From positions 1-41,433 of the forward strand of contig NZ_JALTON010000046.1 of NCBI RefSeq assembly GCF_027000115.1: 41,433 nucleotides of DNA. Direction: 5' to 3'. This stretch comes from Thiohalobacter sp. (GTDB taxonomy: Bacteria; Pseudomonadota; Gammaproteobacteria; Thiohalobacterales; Thiohalobacteraceae). Each line of letters begins with the position of its first letter. Position 1 is the stretch's first letter. Below the pieces are notes generated by a model. That model searched no databases and was not told the origin of the DNA. It saw nothing but the letters and a program-made list of their open reading frames with translations. Below, piece after piece: positions 39,307 through 41,433 of this stretch. Made by a program: the position numbers and the translations under genes.

Positions 39307-41010
39307 ATGAGCGACAATCCGGCCACTGCCGAAAACCTGCGTCCCAGCACCCGCAAGGCATCCGACCTGTTCGTGCGCTGCCTGGAAGCCGAGGGCGTGA
39401 CCCACATCTTCGGCGTGCCCGGCGAGGAAAACGCCGATCTGATGATGTCGCTGATGGATTCCGACATCGAGTTCGTACTCTGCCGCCACGAACAGGCCGC
39501 GGCCTTCATCGCCGACATCTACGGCCGCCTGACCGGCAAGGCCGGTGTCTGTCTCGCCACCCTGGGTCCGGGCGCGACCAATCTGGTCACCGGGCTGGCC
39601 GACGCCAACATGGACCGCGCCCCGGTGGTCGCCATCATCGGCCAGGGTTCGACCAAGCGCCTGCACAAGGAAAGTCACCAGAACATGGATGCCATCGGCA
39701 TGATGCGTCCCATCACCAAGTGGGCGCATTCCATCCGTGACGAGGAGACCATACCGGAGGTGGTGCGCAAGGCGTTCAAGATCGCCGAGTCCGAGAAGCC
39801 CGGCGTCAGCGTGATCGAACTGCCCGAAGACATCGCCAAGGAGGCGGTGACCGGCAAGCCCATGAGCGTGTACAAGACCCGCCGTCCCGGCGCCGACTAC
39901 AAGGCCATCGCCCAGGCCATCGAGGTCATCACCCGGGCCGAGCGCCCGATCATCCTCGCCGGCAACGGCGCGGTGCGCAAGCGCGCCGCCAAGCAGTTGC
40001 TGCGCTTCGCGCACAAGACCGGCATCCCCGTGGTCAACACCTTCATGGGCAAGGGCTCCGTGCCCATGGAAGACAAGCATTCGCTGTTCACCATGGGCCT
40101 GCAGGCCAAGGATCACATCAATCACGCCATGGAGAAGTGCGATGTGGTCATCACCGTCGGCTACGACCTGGTGGAATACAGCCCGCACTTCTGGAACGCC
40201 AACCAGGACAAGAAGATCGTACACATCGACTTCCTGCCCGCGGAAATCGATACCCACTACACCGTGGCCGTGGATGTGGTCGGCGACATCGCCGATGCCC
40301 TGTGGCAGATGAACATGGAACTGGAACGCAACCATGCCGGCGACCTGCCGCTGCAGGACATCGACGGCTGGCTCAAGCTGCGCCAGACCATCCTCGACGA
40401 CTTCGCCATGGAAAAGGACGACACCAGCTTCCCCATGAAGCCGCAGAAGATCCTCTGGGACGTGCGCGAGTTCCTGGGACCGGAAGACTACCTGCTCTCC
40501 GACGTCGGCGCGCACAAGATGTGGATCTCGCGCTACTACCAGTGTCACACGCCGAACACCTGCCTGATCTCCAACGGCTTCTGTTCCATGGGCTTCGCCC
40601 TGCCGGGCGCCATCGGCGCCAAGATGGCCGCGCCCGACCGCAAGGTGCTGGCCATCTGCGGCGACGCCGGTTTCATGATGAACGTTCAGGACGTGGAAAC
40701 CGCCGTTCGCCTTGGTCTGAACGTGGTGTTCATGGTGTGGGAAGACGGCGAGTACGGGCTGATCAAGTGGAAGCAGCAGAACCAGTTCGATGGCCGCCAC
40801 TCCAATCTCGCCTTCGGCAATCCCGACTGGGAGACGCTGGCCCGCGCCTTTGGCATGTGGGGCCGCACCCTGACCCGTGCCGAGGACCTGAAACCCGCGC
40901 TGGAAGAGGCCTTCCGCCAGCCGGGTCCGGCACTGATCGGCGTACCCGTCGACTACAGCGAAAACCTCAAGCTCACCAAGCGGCTGGGCGAGATCGAGTG
41001 CTCCATCTGA
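39307..41010 (+). CDS. Acetolactate synthase-like ThDP-dependent enzyme
   Basis: A 567-residue enzyme of the pyruvate-dependent ThDP family. The N-terminal domain has the cofactor-activating E62 in CRHEQAAAFIADIYGR. The central domain starts near residue 200, and the C-terminal ThDP-binding motif begins at G452-D453 (GDAGFMMNVQDVETA) and runs to WEDGEYGLIKWK. Length and motifs fit an acetolactate synthase large subunit. No regulatory small subunit is next to it, so a catabolic form or another 2-oxoacid-using relative is possible; substrate choice is not certain. AAGGAG lies 7 bases before the ATG. The frame is open upstream to 37567 but that part is antisense to pepN and not coding. Confidence 0.85.
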   Translation: MSDNPATAENLRPSTRKASDLFVRCLEAEGVTHIFGVPGEENADLMMSLMDSDIEFVLCRHEQAAAFIADIYGRLTGKAGVCLATLGPGATNLVTGLADANMDRAPVVAIIGQGSTKRLHKESHQNMDAIGMMRPITKWAHSIRDEETIPEVVRKAFKIAESEKPGVSVIELPEDIAKEAVTGKPMSVYKTRRPGADYKAIAQAIEVITRAERPIILAGNGAVRKRAAKQLLRFAHKTGIPVVNTFMGKGSVPMEDKHSLFTMGLQAKDHINHAMEKCDVVITVGYDLVEYSPHFWNANQDKKIVHIDFLPAEIDTHYTVAVDVVGDIADALWQMNMELERNHAGDLPLQDIDGWLKLRQTILDDFAMEKDDTSFPMKPQKILWDVREFLGPEDYLLSDVGAHKMWISRYYQCHTPNTCLISNGFCSMGFALPGAIGAKMAAPDRKVLAICGDAGFMMNVQDVETAVRLGLNVVFMVWEDGEYGLIKWKQQNQFDGRHSNLAFGNPDWETLARAFGMWGRTLTRAEDLKPALEEAFRQPGPALIGVPVDYSENLKLTKRLGEIECSI

Positions 41011-41110
41011 AGGCCGATCGAGGCCCCGAGGCCCTTGTCCATCTTCCGGCAGCCACGGCAACAACGCCGGGTACGCCGAGGCACGGAGTGTGCGAAGGCA
41101 TTATCTGTAG

Positions 41111-41197
41111 AATGGGCAAAGGCCCGAAGGGCCGTGCCCATCATGACGGTCACGGAATGCTGATGGGCACGTCGCTGCGCGCCTTTGCCCATCCTGC
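41111..41197. repeat. Pair of palindromic GATGGGCA repeat units in inverted order
   Basis: 41111-41146 (GAATGGGCAAAGGCCC...GTGCCCATCATG) and 41162-41197 (TGATGGGCACGTCG...TTTGCCCATCCTG) belong to the family found at 33491-33696. They face each other with a 15-base spacer, so each can fold alone or the two can pair as one long stem. They lie 100 bases after the ThDP enzyme gene and may end its transcript. Confidence 0.65.
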
Positions 41198-41214
41198 CAG
41201 GTCCGCCACCATCA

Positions 41215-41252
41215 GACAGAACGCGTTCAGACAGACAGAACGCGTTCAGACA
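41215..41252. repeat. Exact tandem 19-bp repeat
   Basis: AGACAGAACGCGTTCAGAC occurs twice head to tail at 41215-41233 and 41234-41252. Each unit contains the palindrome AACGCGTT. It lies between the palindromic repeats and the transposase fragment and could be part of the IS end or a product of insertion. Confidence 0.7.
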
Positions 41253-41315
41253 ATCGTGAGACGCTTGATGACCCGGCGTCCAAATATGGGTTGCCGGGTT
41301 AATAAAAGGTAATTC

Positions 41316-41433
41316 CTAACTATTTCGGACCAGAATTGGCTCAATTTCAGTGATGGAGACCCGCTTCATGAGCTGTAAAACAAGGGGTAAGAGGTCCTCA
41401 TCGCGGTGATTGAACCGGAACGAAACTTCACCC
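41316..41433 (-). mobile_element. Probable IS1595-family transposase, C-terminal fragment
   Basis: On the minus strand the last 118 bases are open and end with TAG at 41316-41318, giving the last 38 residues of a protein cut by the window edge. The segment GEVSFRFNHRDEDLLPLVL matches the style of IS1595-family (ISXO2-like) transposase C-termini. An inverted repeat (ACCCGGC/GCCGGGT, about 41272-41300) lies just outside the gene. With so few residues the family call is tentative. Confidence 0.5.

Overview
The window is GC-rich, densely coded DNA and most likely comes from the chromosome of a sulfur-oxidising gammaproteobacterium (Chromatiales or a relative). The main evidence is a near-complete oxidative (reverse) dissimilatory sulfite reductase locus in the order dsrA-B-E-F-H-C-M-K-L-J-O-P-N-R. 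The presence of dsrEFH, dsrL and the two-Cys tail of DsrC marks the sulfur-oxidising rather than the sulfate-reducing version. The species cannot be named from this sequence alone.

Region 1 (1-1809): the window opens inside the C-terminus of an IS481-type transposase. Next come, on the minus strand, a small unknown gene and a TauD/TfdA-like dioxygenase gene, then a 492-bp divergent control region upstream of dsrA that holds several inverted repeats.

Region 2 (1810-14825): the dsr locus. DsrEFH relays persulfide sulfur to DsrC. DsrAB oxidises sulfur to sulfite. DsrL is the NAD(P)-linked partner of DsrAB. DsrMKJOP is the transmembrane electron-transfer complex. DsrN (siroheme amidation) and DsrR (cysteine-free A-type scaffold homologue) are maturation or regulatory factors. 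Strong RNA hairpins lie after dsrA, dsrB, dsrC and dsrP and cut the transcript into blocks. dsrS, which follows dsrR in Allochromatium vinosum, is not seen.

Region 3 (14848-18370): where dsrS might be expected there is a NarX/NarL-type two-component pair and a rhodanese, co-directional and tightly spaced with dsrR. A convergent gene then encodes a secreted protein with a PEP-CTERM-like sorting signal.

Region 4 (18371-33718): an accessory block on the minus strand. It reads, in transcription order, type I secretion ABC transporter, HlyD-type adaptor, secreted protein A, truncated lipase, secreted protein B, and a 2849-residue lipase-RTX protein. The secreted-protein and lipase pair is duplicated, and the first lipase copy is cut off just after its active site. 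The HlyD gene carries an in-frame amber codon at codon 345 of 450. A related imperfect repeat flanks the block on both sides (18675-18808 and 33281-33400, opposite orientation).

Region 5 (33719-41433): a LexA/S24-like protein lacking the catalytic lysine, siroheme synthase cysG (which supplies the DsrAB cofactor), a predicted outer-membrane protein, aminopeptidase N (pepN), and a divergent acetolactate-synthase-like ThDP enzyme. The window ends with palindromic repeats, a 19-bp tandem repeat and the C-terminus of a probable IS1595-type transposase. All assignments come from reading the sequence; no database search was possible.
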